Assembly (NCBI GenBank): GCA_017526525.1
Contig: JAFXRG010000045.1
Span: 1 to 54,784 of the forward strand
Origin: Clostridia bacterium
GTDB taxonomy: Bacteria > Bacillota > Clostridia > Christensenellales > Aristaeellaceae
Length of the DNA: 54,784 nt
Reading direction: 5' to 3'
Under the pieces are notes generated by a model. The model worked only from the letters and a program-made list of their open reading frames with translations. It did not search any database and had not been told where the DNA came from. This document shows, piece by piece, positions 25,858-34,479 of the stretch (positions are counted from its first letter, which is position 1; every line of letters starts with the position of its first letter). The translations under genes were made by a program, and so were the position numbers.

Positions 25858-25882
25858 TTTTGTCAGAAAGGCAGGGAGAATC

Positions 25883-26314
25883 ATGACGGAAGAAATGAAA
25901 AACTGTTCCTACTGCAGCGAGGGAAAGCTGCTGGATGCCTTCGGGATCAAAATCTGCGAACTGCCCATGTCCAAGGTGATCCTGTTCCGGGAGCAGAGCC
26001 ACCGGGGCCGGGTGATCGTGGCATGCAGGAAACATGTGGATGATATTACCGGACTTTCCCGGGAAGAACGGATACAGTTTATGGAGGATGTCAACCGTAC
26101 GGCGGAGGTGCTTCACGAACTGTTCCATCCGGACAAGATCAATTTCGGCGCTTACGGGGACACCATGCATCACCTGCACTTTCATCTGGTGCCGAAGTAC
26201 AGGGACGGGTTTGAATGGGGCGGCGTTTTTGCCATGAATCCGGGCCGGGAAACGCTGACGCCGGAACAGTATGAGGAACTGATTGCCCTGATTCGTTCAA
26301 AGCTTCAGGGCTGA
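25883..26314 (+). CDS. HIT-family nucleotide-binding hydrolase
   Basis: 143 residues. The histidine triad H97-L-H99-F-H101 followed by LVP is intact, with H99 the expected nucleophile. CSYC near the N-terminus and H96 could hold a structural zinc, as in HINT-like proteins. Such enzymes hydrolyse nucleotide phosphoramidates or dinucleotides in the cytoplasm. The start follows GGCAGGGAG. The gene has its own promoter and a strong shared terminator, so it is monocistronic. HIT membership is certain; the exact substrate is unknown. Confidence 0.88.
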   Translation: MTEEMKNCSYCSEGKLLDAFGIKICELPMSKVILFREQSHRGRVIVACRKHVDDITGLSREERIQFMEDVNRTAEVLHELFHPDKINFGAYGDTMHHLHFHLVPKYRDGFEWGGVFAMNPGRETLTPEQYEELIALIRSKLQG

Positions 26315-26373
26315 TAAACCGCAGGGGGAAAACACATTTCACGAAAAAAGAAAAACAGGGTGCTCCGCATTAC

Positions 26374-26434
26374 GGAAAAAGCCAGTCAGCCTGCCGCGCA
26401 GATTTCCTGCCGGCGGGAGGGACTGGCTTTTTCC
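26374..26434. terminator. Bidirectional terminator between HIT gene and KDG kinase
   Basis: GGAAAAAGCCAGTC (26374-26387) and GACTGGCTTTTTCC (26421-26434) are perfectly complementary over 14 bases, giving T-runs on both strands. It serves the converging genes on either side. Confidence 0.85.
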
Positions 26435-26475
26435 GGTGGCCCTGAAGCGGCCCGTTTATCGAAAGAAGGGGCGGC

Positions 26476-27564
26476 TTACCGCTTAATGTCGTAATTCATG
26501 TTCATCAGGTTCCGGATGGTCTGCACGTCATCAATAATGTTGGCATCGCCGTTGATCGTATGCTTGATCACGCTGGAGGCAACCGCGAAATTCAGGATAT
26601 CCATGGGACGGTCCTCGTGCATCATGGCGTAGATCAGTCCGGAGGCGAACGCGTCTCCGCCGCCGACCCGGTCCAGGATGGTGAAAGTGAACAGCTTGCT
26701 TTCAAAGGTGTGCCCGTCATACCACATGAAGGCTTTCAGGCTGTTTTCCGAACCGGAATGCGCGTAGCGCACGTGGCGGGCAATGCATTTCAGGTTCGGG
26801 TAGGTCCGGATGAAAGCCTGGAAAATTTCATCCTGCTGTTCATAGGAGGGCTGCAGCGGAACGCCGTCCTTCCAGTCCCCGAGGGAAGGATTTTCAGGAT
26901 CCCTGTACAGATGGTAGGGCTCGATTCCGAGCAGCACGTCCACATAGGGGAGGCAGCGGGTGCAGTAATCCCGCGCCTCCTCCCAGCTCCACAGGGAGGA
27001 ACGGAAATTTCCGTCAAAGGACACGGTCAGTCCGAGTTCTTTGGCGGTTTTCAGCATTTTCAGCACCAGTTCGGCACAGCCCGGCCCCAGCGCCGGGGTA
27101 ATTCCCGAAAGATGCAGCCAGGTAAAATCCTTCAGCATGGCGTTCAGATCCACGCCGGAAAAGTCATATTCCGTGATGGCGGAATGCTTCCGGTCGTAAA
27201 TAACCTTGCTCGGGCGGATGCCGTATCCCGTTTCCAGGTAATACGTTCCCAGCCGATGGGTAGGGGTTTCCTCCGGCGTGGAAAGAATGACGGGCGTACA
27301 GTGCACATCATTGGAGCGCAGGGCACGCACCGCGCTTTTTCCCAGGCTGTTGTCCGGAACAACGGAAAAGAACGTTGCGTCTGTTCCCAGGTTGGCCAGC
27401 GCCAGGGCGATGTTTGCCTCCGATCCGCCGTAACTGGCTTCAAAGCTGTTGGCTACCCGTATTTTGTCGTAGTTCGGCGGTGTGAGACGCAACATGATTT
27501 CACCCATGGTAATGAAACGGTGATCCGAAGAGTGCCCCCGCAGGAGCGGATTTTCATGCCGCAT
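26476..27564 (-). CDS. kdgK: 2-keto-3-deoxygluconate kinase (PfkB family)
   Basis: 362 residues. PfkB features are present: GEIMLRLTPP at the N-terminus, the substrate-side GGSEANIALALANLG motif and the C-terminal catalytic VGGGDAFASG, with the aspartate as general base. FDGNFRSSLWSW and the length fit KDG kinase, which phosphorylates KDG from uronate catabolism to KDPG. This agrees with the pectin genes around it. A closely related sugar kinase such as a fructokinase is less likely. The start has GAGGGG seven bases upstream. Besides cotranscription with the glycosidase upstream it has its own minus-strand promoter. Confidence 0.82.
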   Translation of the reverse strand: MRHENPLLRGHSSDHRFITMGEIMLRLTPPNYDKIRVANSFEASYGGSEANIALALANLGTDATFFSVVPDNSLGKSAVRALRSNDVHCTPVILSTPEETPTHRLGTYYLETGYGIRPSKVIYDRKHSAITEYDFSGVDLNAMLKDFTWLHLSGITPALGPGCAELVLKMLKTAKELGLTVSFDGNFRSSLWSWEEARDYCTRCLPYVDVLLGIEPYHLYRDPENPSLGDWKDGVPLQPSYEQQDEIFQAFIRTYPNLKCIARHVRYAHSGSENSLKAFMWYDGHTFESKLFTFTILDRVGGGDAFASGLIYAMMHEDRPMDILNFAVASSVIKHTINGDANIIDDVQTIRNLMNMNYDIKR

Positions 27565-27593
27565 GGTTTTCCCCTCATTCTGTTTTTTTTCGT

Positions 27594-27622
27594 ATTATAC
27601 CAAAAATAATCCGGGATGACAA
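27594..27622 (-). promoter_or_regulatory. Internal promoter for kdgK
   Basis: Minus strand TTGTCA (27622-27617), 17 bases, TATAAT (27599-27594). It sits in the 60-base gap after the glycosidase stop codon and allows kdgK to be expressed alone. Confidence 0.7.
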
Positions 27623-27624
27623 AT

Positions 27625-29079
27625 TCATCCGTCCGCCTCCGCCGCTTCGATCCGCACGGTCCGCAGGACTTCTCCCGTTTCCTTCGTAATGATCCGCAAT
27701 CCGCAGTCCCACCGGCCGAGGAGCCTGCCGTCCGCATAGATTTCAGCGGCCCGTCCGCTGCTGCGGATGGCGTAACGGTGCTGATAAAACTCCGCCCGGT
27801 ATTCATAGGGCGCTCCTGTGCCGAGGCTGAACCAGACCTGTCCGAGGTACGGGCAGATTCCGTAATGATGCGCCGTGTATTCCAGGCACGCCAGCATGGT
27901 GGGCCCGTAGGCATCCTGGACGGATTCGCCGCAGCCTTCGTTTACCGGCTGGTGGGTGTCCGTGCTGATCAGGGAGGCCTTTCCGGTAAACGGATCATAC
28001 TGCTGGGTAAACCGGCAGTGATTCCGGCCGACCGCATCCATGAGTTTTTGTCCCAGCGCCGTTACCGTCTGATGATAGCCGTATCGTTCGAGCGCCAGGA
28101 TGGCCCGCTGGTACGTCAGCCCTTCCGGCTGCCCGCTCCAGTTGTTTTCCGGCGCGTTGCGGAAAGCCGGATCATTGGCCGCCACGCTGGGAAGCGGGAA
28201 GGGTGTCCAGAATTCCGAGGCGTTCAGCAGGTGTTCCTTCACAAAGCGGTCCGCCATACGGGGGGACAGGCTGCCCCAGTACATGCACCGCAGGGGGTTG
28301 TGGCAGAGAATACGGATGGGTTTTCCGTGCCTGTCCCTGTCAAACAGCGCCCCTTCCTGCTCATCCCACAGGCCCTTTTCCAGGGACGCGGCTACGGCTT
28401 TCGCCTTTTTCCGCCATGTTTCCTGCACCGGATCTCCCTGGATCCGGCAGATTTCGGCCAGGGTATCCCTCGCGGCAAAGCTCCAGCTGGTTACGTCCAT
28501 ACTGGCCATGGGAACAACCTGATATCCTTCCGGGGGTGCGTCCTCTTCCCACCAGCAGGGAGCGTCCCCGTAGCGAAGGGCATTGTCCTCTCCGGTATCA
28601 TAAACGCAGAAAGAGGAAAGCAGTCCGTTTCCTGAAAGATGCCGGGTTTTCCATAAACAGGCGTCAAACCGGATCAGCGTTTCCTTCAGCTGTTCGAGAT
28701 AATCCCTGTCTTTTCCCGCCAGGTAATACAGATTCAGCGCCGGGAAAGGGAAACAGAAGCCCTGGTATTTGTTGAACTGCGGCTCGACTTTTCCGCCTGT
28801 ACACTGAATGGATCCGGGAAGTCTTCCGTCTTCCCGCTGATAACGCATAAAGAGAAGGCAGTTGTTCAGGGCTGCCTGCAGGTTTCGCAGGGCATACATT
28901 TCTCCGCCCATGGGCTGTGTTTCAAGCCAGATTTTTTCATATCCGCCGCCCTCCACCAGCACGGGATCCGTGCCGAAAAGCCGCAGGTTCAGGCGGCTTT
29001 TTGTTTCCGCGGCATCATAGATCCGCTGGAGCTGATCGTTTTCCGTGCGGAACGAAACGCTTGTTTCGGGCAGCGTCAT
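27625..29079 (-). CDS. MGH1-like (alpha/alpha)6-barrel glycoside hydrolase
   Basis: 484 residues from ATG 29079 (AGGGAGG upstream); the longer open frame to 29331 runs through the divergent promoter region and has no ribosome site. There is no signal peptide. The toroid repeats show conserved acidic/aromatic clusters (EKIWLETQPMGGEMYAL, DGRLPGSIQ, YQGFCFPFPALNLYYLAG, MASMDVTSWSFAARD, FWTPFPLPSVAANDPAF, NNWSGQPEGLTYQRAILAL). These are typical of the MGH1/GH63-like superfamily. It is likely an intracellular glycosidase acting on imported oligosaccharides. Exact GH family and substrate not determined. It is probably cotranscribed with kdgK. Confidence 0.72.
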   Translation of the reverse strand: MTLPETSVSFRTENDQLQRIYDAAETKSRLNLRLFGTDPVLVEGGGYEKIWLETQPMGGEMYALRNLQAALNNCLLFMRYQREDGRLPGSIQCTGGKVEPQFNKYQGFCFPFPALNLYYLAGKDRDYLEQLKETLIRFDACLWKTRHLSGNGLLSSFCVYDTGEDNALRYGDAPCWWEEDAPPEGYQVVPMASMDVTSWSFAARDTLAEICRIQGDPVQETWRKKAKAVAASLEKGLWDEQEGALFDRDRHGKPIRILCHNPLRCMYWGSLSPRMADRFVKEHLLNASEFWTPFPLPSVAANDPAFRNAPENNWSGQPEGLTYQRAILALERYGYHQTVTALGQKLMDAVGRNHCRFTQQYDPFTGKASLISTDTHQPVNEGCGESVQDAYGPTMLACLEYTAHHYGICPYLGQVWFSLGTGAPYEYRAEFYQHRYAIRSSGRAAEIYADGRLLGRWDCGLRIITKETGEVLRTVRIEAAEADG

Positions 29080-29190
29080 TTCGTTTTTTCCTCCCTTGTC
29101 CGGATTCTGTTCACAACATGAAAATTGTATCATCTGAACCCCTTTTTGGACAGGAGCTAAAATTCTGCATATCCTTCCGGATGCCGGAAA

Positions 29191-29208
29191 CCGTTGAAAA
29201 ATCAACGG
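29191..29208. promoter_or_regulatory. Dyad in the divergent glycosidase/ABC promoter region
   Basis: CCGTTGA and TCAACGG are perfect inverted arms separated by four A. The 232-base gap (29080-29311) between the two divergent sugar genes holds it in a central position. A weak minus-strand promoter (TGTCCA, 17 bases, TACAAT around 29129-29157) reads toward the glycosidase. The plus-strand promoter is not clear. It could be an operator for a sugar regulator. Confidence 0.45.
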
Positions 29209-29311
29209 TATGCAAAATTTTCGCTTCTTCCTTTTTTGCTTTCGGCTGCTGATAATGAGGGTGCAAAATGAAGCAGACCGTTTTTCTGAATACACCGAAG
29301 GAGGTTCCCTG

Positions 29312-30265
29312 ATGAGCATCTCCGTTTCCACTTCCCCCCGACGCGGAAGCCTGAAGCACAGGGCGGCAATGACCCTGCGCCGGGACTGGCAGCTCTGGGT
29401 CCTGATGCTGCCCTGCCTGACCTTCTTTATTGTGTTCTGTTATTTCCCGATGTACGGCGTACAGATTGCTTTCCGGGATTACAAGGCGGCCTTCGGGATT
29501 ACCGGAAGCCAGTGGGTCGGGCTGAAATATTTTGAAAAGTTTTTTACCAGCTATTATTGCGGAAGGATGTTCCTGAACACTTTCCTGCTGAACTTTTTCG
29601 GCCTGCTCTTTGGCTTTCCGATTCCGATCCTGCTGGCCATCCTGCTGAACCAGCTGAACCGGAAGCGCTTCAAGGGCTTTGCACAGACCGCCATCTATGT
29701 ACCGCACTTTATTTCCACCGTGGTCCTGGCCGGAATGATCTACCTCTTTTTCTCTCCGACCAACGGGATCATCAACCACCTGATTACCGCGGCCGGCGGG
29801 AAAAGCATCTATTTTATCATGGAGGCCGGCTGGTTCAGGCCGCTGTTCATCGGTTCAGAGATCTGGCAGAACGCCGGCTGGAATACCATCCTGTATATCG
29901 CGACGCTGACCAGCATCGATCCGCAGCTGTATGAGGCGGCCACCATCGACGGGGCCACCCGCTGGGAAAAAATCCGGCATATTGACATTCCGCACCTGGT
30001 TCCCATCGCGGTCATGATGCTGATCCTGAACTGCGGGTCCCTGCTTTCCTCCAATACGGACAAGGCGCTGCTGCTGCAGACCAGCGGGAATATGGCAACC
30101 TCTGACATCCTGGGGGTGTATGTTTACAATGTCGGCATTGCCGCATCCAAAGCCCAGTATTCCTATGCCTCCGCCATCGGCCTGTGCCTGAATGTGATTA
30201 ACTTCGCGATCATTATGCTGGTGAACGCCGTTTCCCGCAAAATGAGCGATATCAGCCTGTTTTAG
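29312..30265 (+). CDS. Sugar ABC transporter permease, LplB/YteP type
   Basis: 317 residues from ATG 29312 (AAGGAGG at 29298-29304). Six hydrophobic helices and the EAA loop at YEAATIDGATRWEKIRHIDIPHL are present. The PMYGVQIAFRDYKAAFGI segment after helix 1 is diagnostic of the LplB/YteP/YesP family, which imports pectin- or xylan-derived oligosaccharides. The 34-residue N-terminal extension in the longer frame lacks a ribosome site. It forms a heterodimer with the next gene. No ATPase gene is nearby, so a shared MsmX-type ATPase elsewhere is expected, as in Bacillus. Confidence 0.88.
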   Translation: MSISVSTSPRRGSLKHRAAMTLRRDWQLWVLMLPCLTFFIVFCYFPMYGVQIAFRDYKAAFGITGSQWVGLKYFEKFFTSYYCGRMFLNTFLLNFFGLLFGFPIPILLAILLNQLNRKRFKGFAQTAIYVPHFISTVVLAGMIYLFFSPTNGIINHLITAAGGKSIYFIMEAGWFRPLFIGSEIWQNAGWNTILYIATLTSIDPQLYEAATIDGATRWEKIRHIDIPHLVPIAVMMLILNCGSLLSSNTDKALLLQTSGNMATSDILGVYVYNVGIAASKAQYSYASAIGLCLNVINFAIIMLVNAVSRKMSDISLF

Positions 30266-30281
30266 GAAGGGAGGGAAAGCC

Positions 30282-31214
30282 ATGACCGCGCTTGCCGTGA
30301 AAAAGAAGAACCGCGTGCGTGAAACCCGGAAAGACCGGATATTCAACGGGATCAACATTGTTTTCTGGATCATTGTGCTGTTTATTGTGCTCTATCCGCT
30401 CTGGCTGATTCTGATCGCCTCCGTTTCGGATCCGGACGCCGTGCTGCAGGCCAGGGTTCTGCTGTGGCCGGTGGATTTTTCCCTGATGGGCTATGAAGCG
30501 GTGTTTCAGTACAGCGAGCTCTGGGGAAGCTACCTGAATTCCATTTTCTACACCGTTGTGGGCTCCGGCCTGAGCGTTATCGTTTCCCTGGCGGCGGCAT
30601 ATGCCCTTTCCCGCCGTTTTGCGGGCAAGAAGCTTGTGAACCTGGCCATCACCTTCACCATGTTCTTTTCCGGCGGCCTGATTCCGATTTTCCTGAACAT
30701 CCGGGACCTCGGCCTTTACAACACCCGGGCTGTGATGATCCTGATGAACCTGGTTTCCGTCTGGAACCTGATGGTTGCCCGGACCTATATCCAGACCAGT
30801 ATCCCCAACGACCTTTATGAAGCGGCAGTGATCGACGGCGCGGATCATTTCACGTATTTCTTCCGGTGTGTGCTTCCGCTTTCCGGAACGATCGTGGCCG
30901 TCCTGGCGGTTTATTACGGCGTGGCGCGCTGGAATGATTATTTTACCGGCCTGGTCATGCTGCGGGACAGGAGCCTCTATCCCCTCCAGCTGGTGCTGCG
31001 GGAAATCCTTGCGTCCCTGACCTCCACCGGCTCCTCGGATACATTCTTCGCTGCCTATGCGGATAACCTGGGAGGACTGCAGGAAGCCCTGCGCAAGGCG
31101 GAGGTGGCCAAATACTGCTGCATTGTGGTTTCCACGGTTCCTGCCGTGCTGCTGTATGTTTTCATGCAGAAATACTTTGTCAAGGGCGTCATGATCGGCT
31201 CCCTGAAGGGATGA
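30282..31214 (+). CDS. Sugar ABC transporter permease, LplC/YtcP type
   Basis: 310 residues with six predicted helices and the EAA loop at YEAAVIDGADHFTYFFRCVLPLS. PLWLILIASVSDPDAV after helix 1 and MFFSGGLIPIFL are hallmarks of the LplC/YtcP branch. It is the second half of the importer channel. An AAGGGAGG site precedes ATG. The gap to the first permease is 16 bases. Confidence 0.88.
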   Translation: MTALAVKKKNRVRETRKDRIFNGINIVFWIIVLFIVLYPLWLILIASVSDPDAVLQARVLLWPVDFSLMGYEAVFQYSELWGSYLNSIFYTVVGSGLSVIVSLAAAYALSRRFAGKKLVNLAITFTMFFSGGLIPIFLNIRDLGLYNTRAVMILMNLVSVWNLMVARTYIQTSIPNDLYEAAVIDGADHFTYFFRCVLPLSGTIVAVLAVYYGVARWNDYFTGLVMLRDRSLYPLQLVLREILASLTSTGSSDTFFAAYADNLGGLQEALRKAEVAKYCCIVVSTVPAVLLYVFMQKYFVKGVMIGSLKG

Positions 31215-31307
31215 GGCGCTTCCGGCCGCCGGCGGAGCGGTGAGGAAGAGAACACGGATGTGTATTCTGGGGCTTCGGGCCCTGAAATAAAAAAGGAGGA
31301 TACCCGT

Positions 31308-32813
31308 ATGAAGAAACTCGTTTCCCTGCTGCTGGCCTGCTGTATGCTGTTCAGCCTGAGCGCCGCCTTCGCGGAGGACAAGGTGGAGCTCACCGCCTTC
31401 CAGTACGCGCTGGAGAACCAGAACACTGATTTCAACAACCTTTGGTTCTTTAACGAGCTGGAACAGAAGACCAATACCCACGTTACCTTCCAGATGGTGA
31501 AGGACGCCGACTGGGCGACAAATGTCAACCTGATGTTTGCCGTGCCGGACCAGATGCCGGACATGATCATCCGCCATGCCGTGGATGTGGAAGAATACGG
31601 CGTTTCCCAGGGACTGCTGCTTCCGCTGGATGAATACCTGACGGAAGAAATCATGCCCAATTATGTCAGCCGCCTGAAGATCAACAACGCCGGCGATTCC
31701 ATTCCGGCCAGCGACGGAAAAACCTATTACATCGGTTTCCTGATGGCGCAGAACGTAAACCATACCGGAACCTGGTATGTCCATCAGAAAGAGCTGGACA
31801 AGCTGGGCAAGACGGTTCCCACCACCATCGATGAGGTTACAGAGCTGCTTCGTGCCATGAAGGCCGACGGAATCAAGTGGCCTTTCTCCGCTTCCTATAC
31901 CCAGTTCGGACCGGAAACCATCTGGAATCAGTTCGCCTCTTTCGGGGTGCCGGAGAATACGTATTACTACTTTATCGATGAGAACAACAAGGTCCGGTTC
32001 ACCTGTGAACAGGACGGCTGGCGCGCCTGCGTCGAATGGCTGCACCAGCTGTATGAGGAAGAACTGATGGATCCGGAATCCCTGACCCAGGACTCCAATC
32101 TCTGGGCCAATAAAGTCAATGACGGCGAGGTGGGCTATTTCTGCTACCTGCGGCTGATCAACACGGCCATCAAAGCGGAAAACGTGGAGAATTTCAAGTC
32201 GATCCTCCCGCCTGCCGCGAACGGTTTCAAGGCCTGCGTATCCCAGATCCTGGAAGTGCCGGAAGCAGGCGCCTATCTGACCAGGAACTGCAAGGACCCC
32301 GTGGCTGCCCTGAAGTGGATTGATGCCCAGCTGGAAACCGAAACCATGATGGTTTCCCTCAACGGAAAGGTTGGAGAGCAGATTGTCCTGAACGACGAGG
32401 GCAAGTATGAAGTGATTGATATTCCGGCGGATAACGGCCTGTATCAGTTTGTACCGGTAACCATGGGACAGTTCTTTGCGCCGGGCGATTACTACACCTC
32501 CATTTACCAGATGGCTCCCCATCGGGTGGAACGCTACGAGGACAGCAAATGGTACGCCGAGGCCGGCGTGCTTGAGCCGAAGAGCTTCCAGTATCTGCGT
32601 GACCTGAGCAAGCTGAGCAACGAGGATGCCACCGAAGCGTCCGATATCTACACCGAGCTGCAGAAGCTGGTGGAGGAATCCTTCGCGAACTTTGTCCGCA
32701 ACGGTGTGACGGATGACAGCTGGAACAGCTTCCTTGCGCAGGCGAAAGCCATCGGTTCCGAGCGCTATATCGAACTGTACCAGAATGCCTATGATGCATA
32801 CCTGGCAAAGTAA
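31308..32813 (+). CDS. Sugar-binding protein of LplA type (first tandem copy)
   Basis: 501 residues from ATG 31308 (AAGGAGG at about 31292-31299). The signal peptide (KKLVSLLLACCMLFSLSAAFA) has an LLAC motif, but the hydrophobic stretch before that cysteine is too short for a good lipobox. Cleavage at AFA-ED by signal peptidase I looks more likely. The mature protein is an extracellular family 1 solute-binding protein (TAFQYALENQNTDF; VKDADWATNVNLMFA; DMIIRHAVDVEEYGV; IPASDGKTYYIGFLM) feeding the LplBC permeases. Its C-terminus aligns throughout with the next gene's product. Confidence 0.85.
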   Translation: MKKLVSLLLACCMLFSLSAAFAEDKVELTAFQYALENQNTDFNNLWFFNELEQKTNTHVTFQMVKDADWATNVNLMFAVPDQMPDMIIRHAVDVEEYGVSQGLLLPLDEYLTEEIMPNYVSRLKINNAGDSIPASDGKTYYIGFLMAQNVNHTGTWYVHQKELDKLGKTVPTTIDEVTELLRAMKADGIKWPFSASYTQFGPETIWNQFASFGVPENTYYYFIDENNKVRFTCEQDGWRACVEWLHQLYEEELMDPESLTQDSNLWANKVNDGEVGYFCYLRLINTAIKAENVENFKSILPPAANGFKACVSQILEVPEAGAYLTRNCKDPVAALKWIDAQLETETMMVSLNGKVGEQIVLNDEGKYEVIDIPADNGLYQFVPVTMGQFFAPGDYYTSIYQMAPHRVERYEDSKWYAEAGVLEPKSFQYLRDLSKLSNEDATEASDIYTELQKLVEESFANFVRNGVTDDSWNSFLAQAKAIGSERYIELYQNAYDAYLAK

Positions 32814-32817
32814 ATCC

Positions 32818-32907
32818 TTGAATGCCGCGGCCTGAGATGCTACAATATCCGCATCGAAAGCCGCCGGGCACCGCCGCAGGGCATGCTCCCGCCGGCGGTG
32901 CCCTTTT
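32818..32907 (+). promoter_or_regulatory. Promoter followed by a terminator-type hairpin between the two binding-protein genes
   Basis: TTGAAT (32818-32823), 17 bases, TACAAT (32841-32846). Directly behind it GGGCACCGCC (32866-32875) pairs perfectly with GGCGGTGCCC (32894-32903), ending in four T. The hairpin can end the permease operon, reducing the level of the second binding protein. The promoter would restart transcription. Confidence 0.55.
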
Positions 32908-32926
32908 GCCGTATAAAGGAGTACAT

Positions 32927-34477
32927 ATGAAGCGTACCATCAAACTGATCTGCCTGCTTGCGGCAGCTGTTTTCCTGCCGGCGGGGTGTTCGTCTCCGGA
33001 TCCTGTTTCAAAGGAATCTCCCGGCGCTTCGGAATCATATACCGCGCTGCAATATGAAATCGACAACATCGCGGTTGATTTCAGCAGCATGTGGTACTAT
33101 CAGCAGATTGAAAAGCAGACAGGCGTCCATGTGGATTTTACCGAGGTCAAGGATTCGGAGTGGAGCAGTTCGGTGGCCCTGGCCTTTGCCCAGGGCAAAA
33201 TGCCGGATATGATTCTGCGCGGCTCCCTTGATATCGAGGAATACGGTGTAACCCGGCACCTTCTGGTTCCGCTGGATGAGTATATTGACAAGGGATTCCT
33301 GCCCAATTATGCCGCCCGGATGGACGCGGCCGGCCTTCGGCAGCAGCTGACTGCTTCCGACGGCCACATCTACCAGCTGGGTTTCCTGATTTCCCAGGAT
33401 GTCAATACCAACGGCCATTTTTTCATCAACCGGAAGTGGCTGGACGCGCTGAAGCTTCCTGTTCCGGAAACCACAGGGGAGCTGACGGAGGTCCTGCGTC
33501 ATTTCAGGAACGATGACCCGAACGGGAACGGCCTTCGGGATGAAATTCCCCTGGAGTTTACCTTTGACGATAACACCACCGGGATTTACAATCTTTTTTC
33601 CTTCTTCGGGCTTCCGCTGAACGAGGACTTTGTTTATCCGGACCGTCAGGGGAAGGTGCGCTTTGCCCCGGAGGAAGACGCGTTCTTTGAGGCTGCAGGC
33701 TGGCTTCATCAGCTGTATCTGGAAGGGCTGCTGGATATTGACTTCATCAGCCAGGGCAGCAGCATCTGGGCGGCAAAAGTCAATGAAGGCAATATCGGGA
33801 TGTTCAGCTACTGGCGTTTGCAAAACACCGCACTGAATCCCGGAATCACAGCCGATTATGAAATCATGCTGCCGGTGCATGCGGAGGGAACGACGGCCTG
33901 CCTTCCCAGGAATATGGATATTATTGAATTCGGGGCGGCGCTGACGGTTGGCAACCGGAATATCGAAGCCTGCCTTCGGTGGCTTGACGCGCAGTTTGAA
34001 ACGGAAAACATGCTTGTGTCCCAGAACGGTCCTCTCGGGGATACGCTGATCCGGCGGGAAGACGGGAGGTATGAAGTTGCCTACGTGCCCGCGGATAACG
34101 AGCTTTACCAGACCGTTCCCGTGATCTGCGGACAGTTTTTTGCCCCCGCGGAGTACTATGCCTCTGTTTATGTTCCCGCGGCCCATCGCCGGGAAAAGGC
34201 CGACTACTGCGAACGATACGAGCAGGCGGGCGTTCTTGAACCGGTATCCGCCAAAGTGCTGACGGCGGTGGCGGCAAAAACCACGGCGGAGTCTTCTGAA
34301 ACGGCCCGCCTGAAAACAAAGCTGAAATCCATTGTGGATGCCGGGATTGTCGAAATGGTTACCCAGGGCGTAACGGAAGAGCGCGTTGAGGCGTTCCGCC
34401 GCCATCTGAAGGAAAACGGGTGTGAAGAGTACTGCCAGGTTTACCAGCAGATTTATGACCGCTGGAAGGAGAAATAA
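32927..34477 (+). CDS. Sugar-binding lipoprotein of LplA type (second tandem copy)
   Basis: 516 residues from ATG 32927 (AAAGGAG just upstream). It has a true lipoprotein signal peptide ending LPAGC-SSPD, so it is membrane-anchored, unlike its neighbour. Collinear similarity to the first copy runs end to end (TALQYEIDNIAVDF; VKDSEWSSSVALAFA; DMILRGSLDIEEYGV; QLGFLISQDVNTNG; GQFFAPAEYYASVY). It carries an EF-hand-like insert NDDPNGNGLRDEIP around residue 190 that may bind calcium. The gene ends two bases before the AraC-sensor GTG start. Placement suggests it either serves the permeases or presents ligand to the membrane sensor. Confidence 0.85.
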   Translation: MKRTIKLICLLAAAVFLPAGCSSPDPVSKESPGASESYTALQYEIDNIAVDFSSMWYYQQIEKQTGVHVDFTEVKDSEWSSSVALAFAQGKMPDMILRGSLDIEEYGVTRHLLVPLDEYIDKGFLPNYAARMDAAGLRQQLTASDGHIYQLGFLISQDVNTNGHFFINRKWLDALKLPVPETTGELTEVLRHFRNDDPNGNGLRDEIPLEFTFDDNTTGIYNLFSFFGLPLNEDFVYPDRQGKVRFAPEEDAFFEAAGWLHQLYLEGLLDIDFISQGSSIWAAKVNEGNIGMFSYWRLQNTALNPGITADYEIMLPVHAEGTTACLPRNMDIIEFGAALTVGNRNIEACLRWLDAQFETENMLVSQNGPLGDTLIRREDGRYEVAYVPADNELYQTVPVICGQFFAPAEYYASVYVPAAHRREKADYCERYEQAGVLEPVSAKVLTAVAAKTTAESSETARLKTKLKSIVDAGIVEMVTQGVTEERVEAFRRHLKENGCEEYCQVYQQIYDRWKEK

Positions 34478-34479
34478 GC

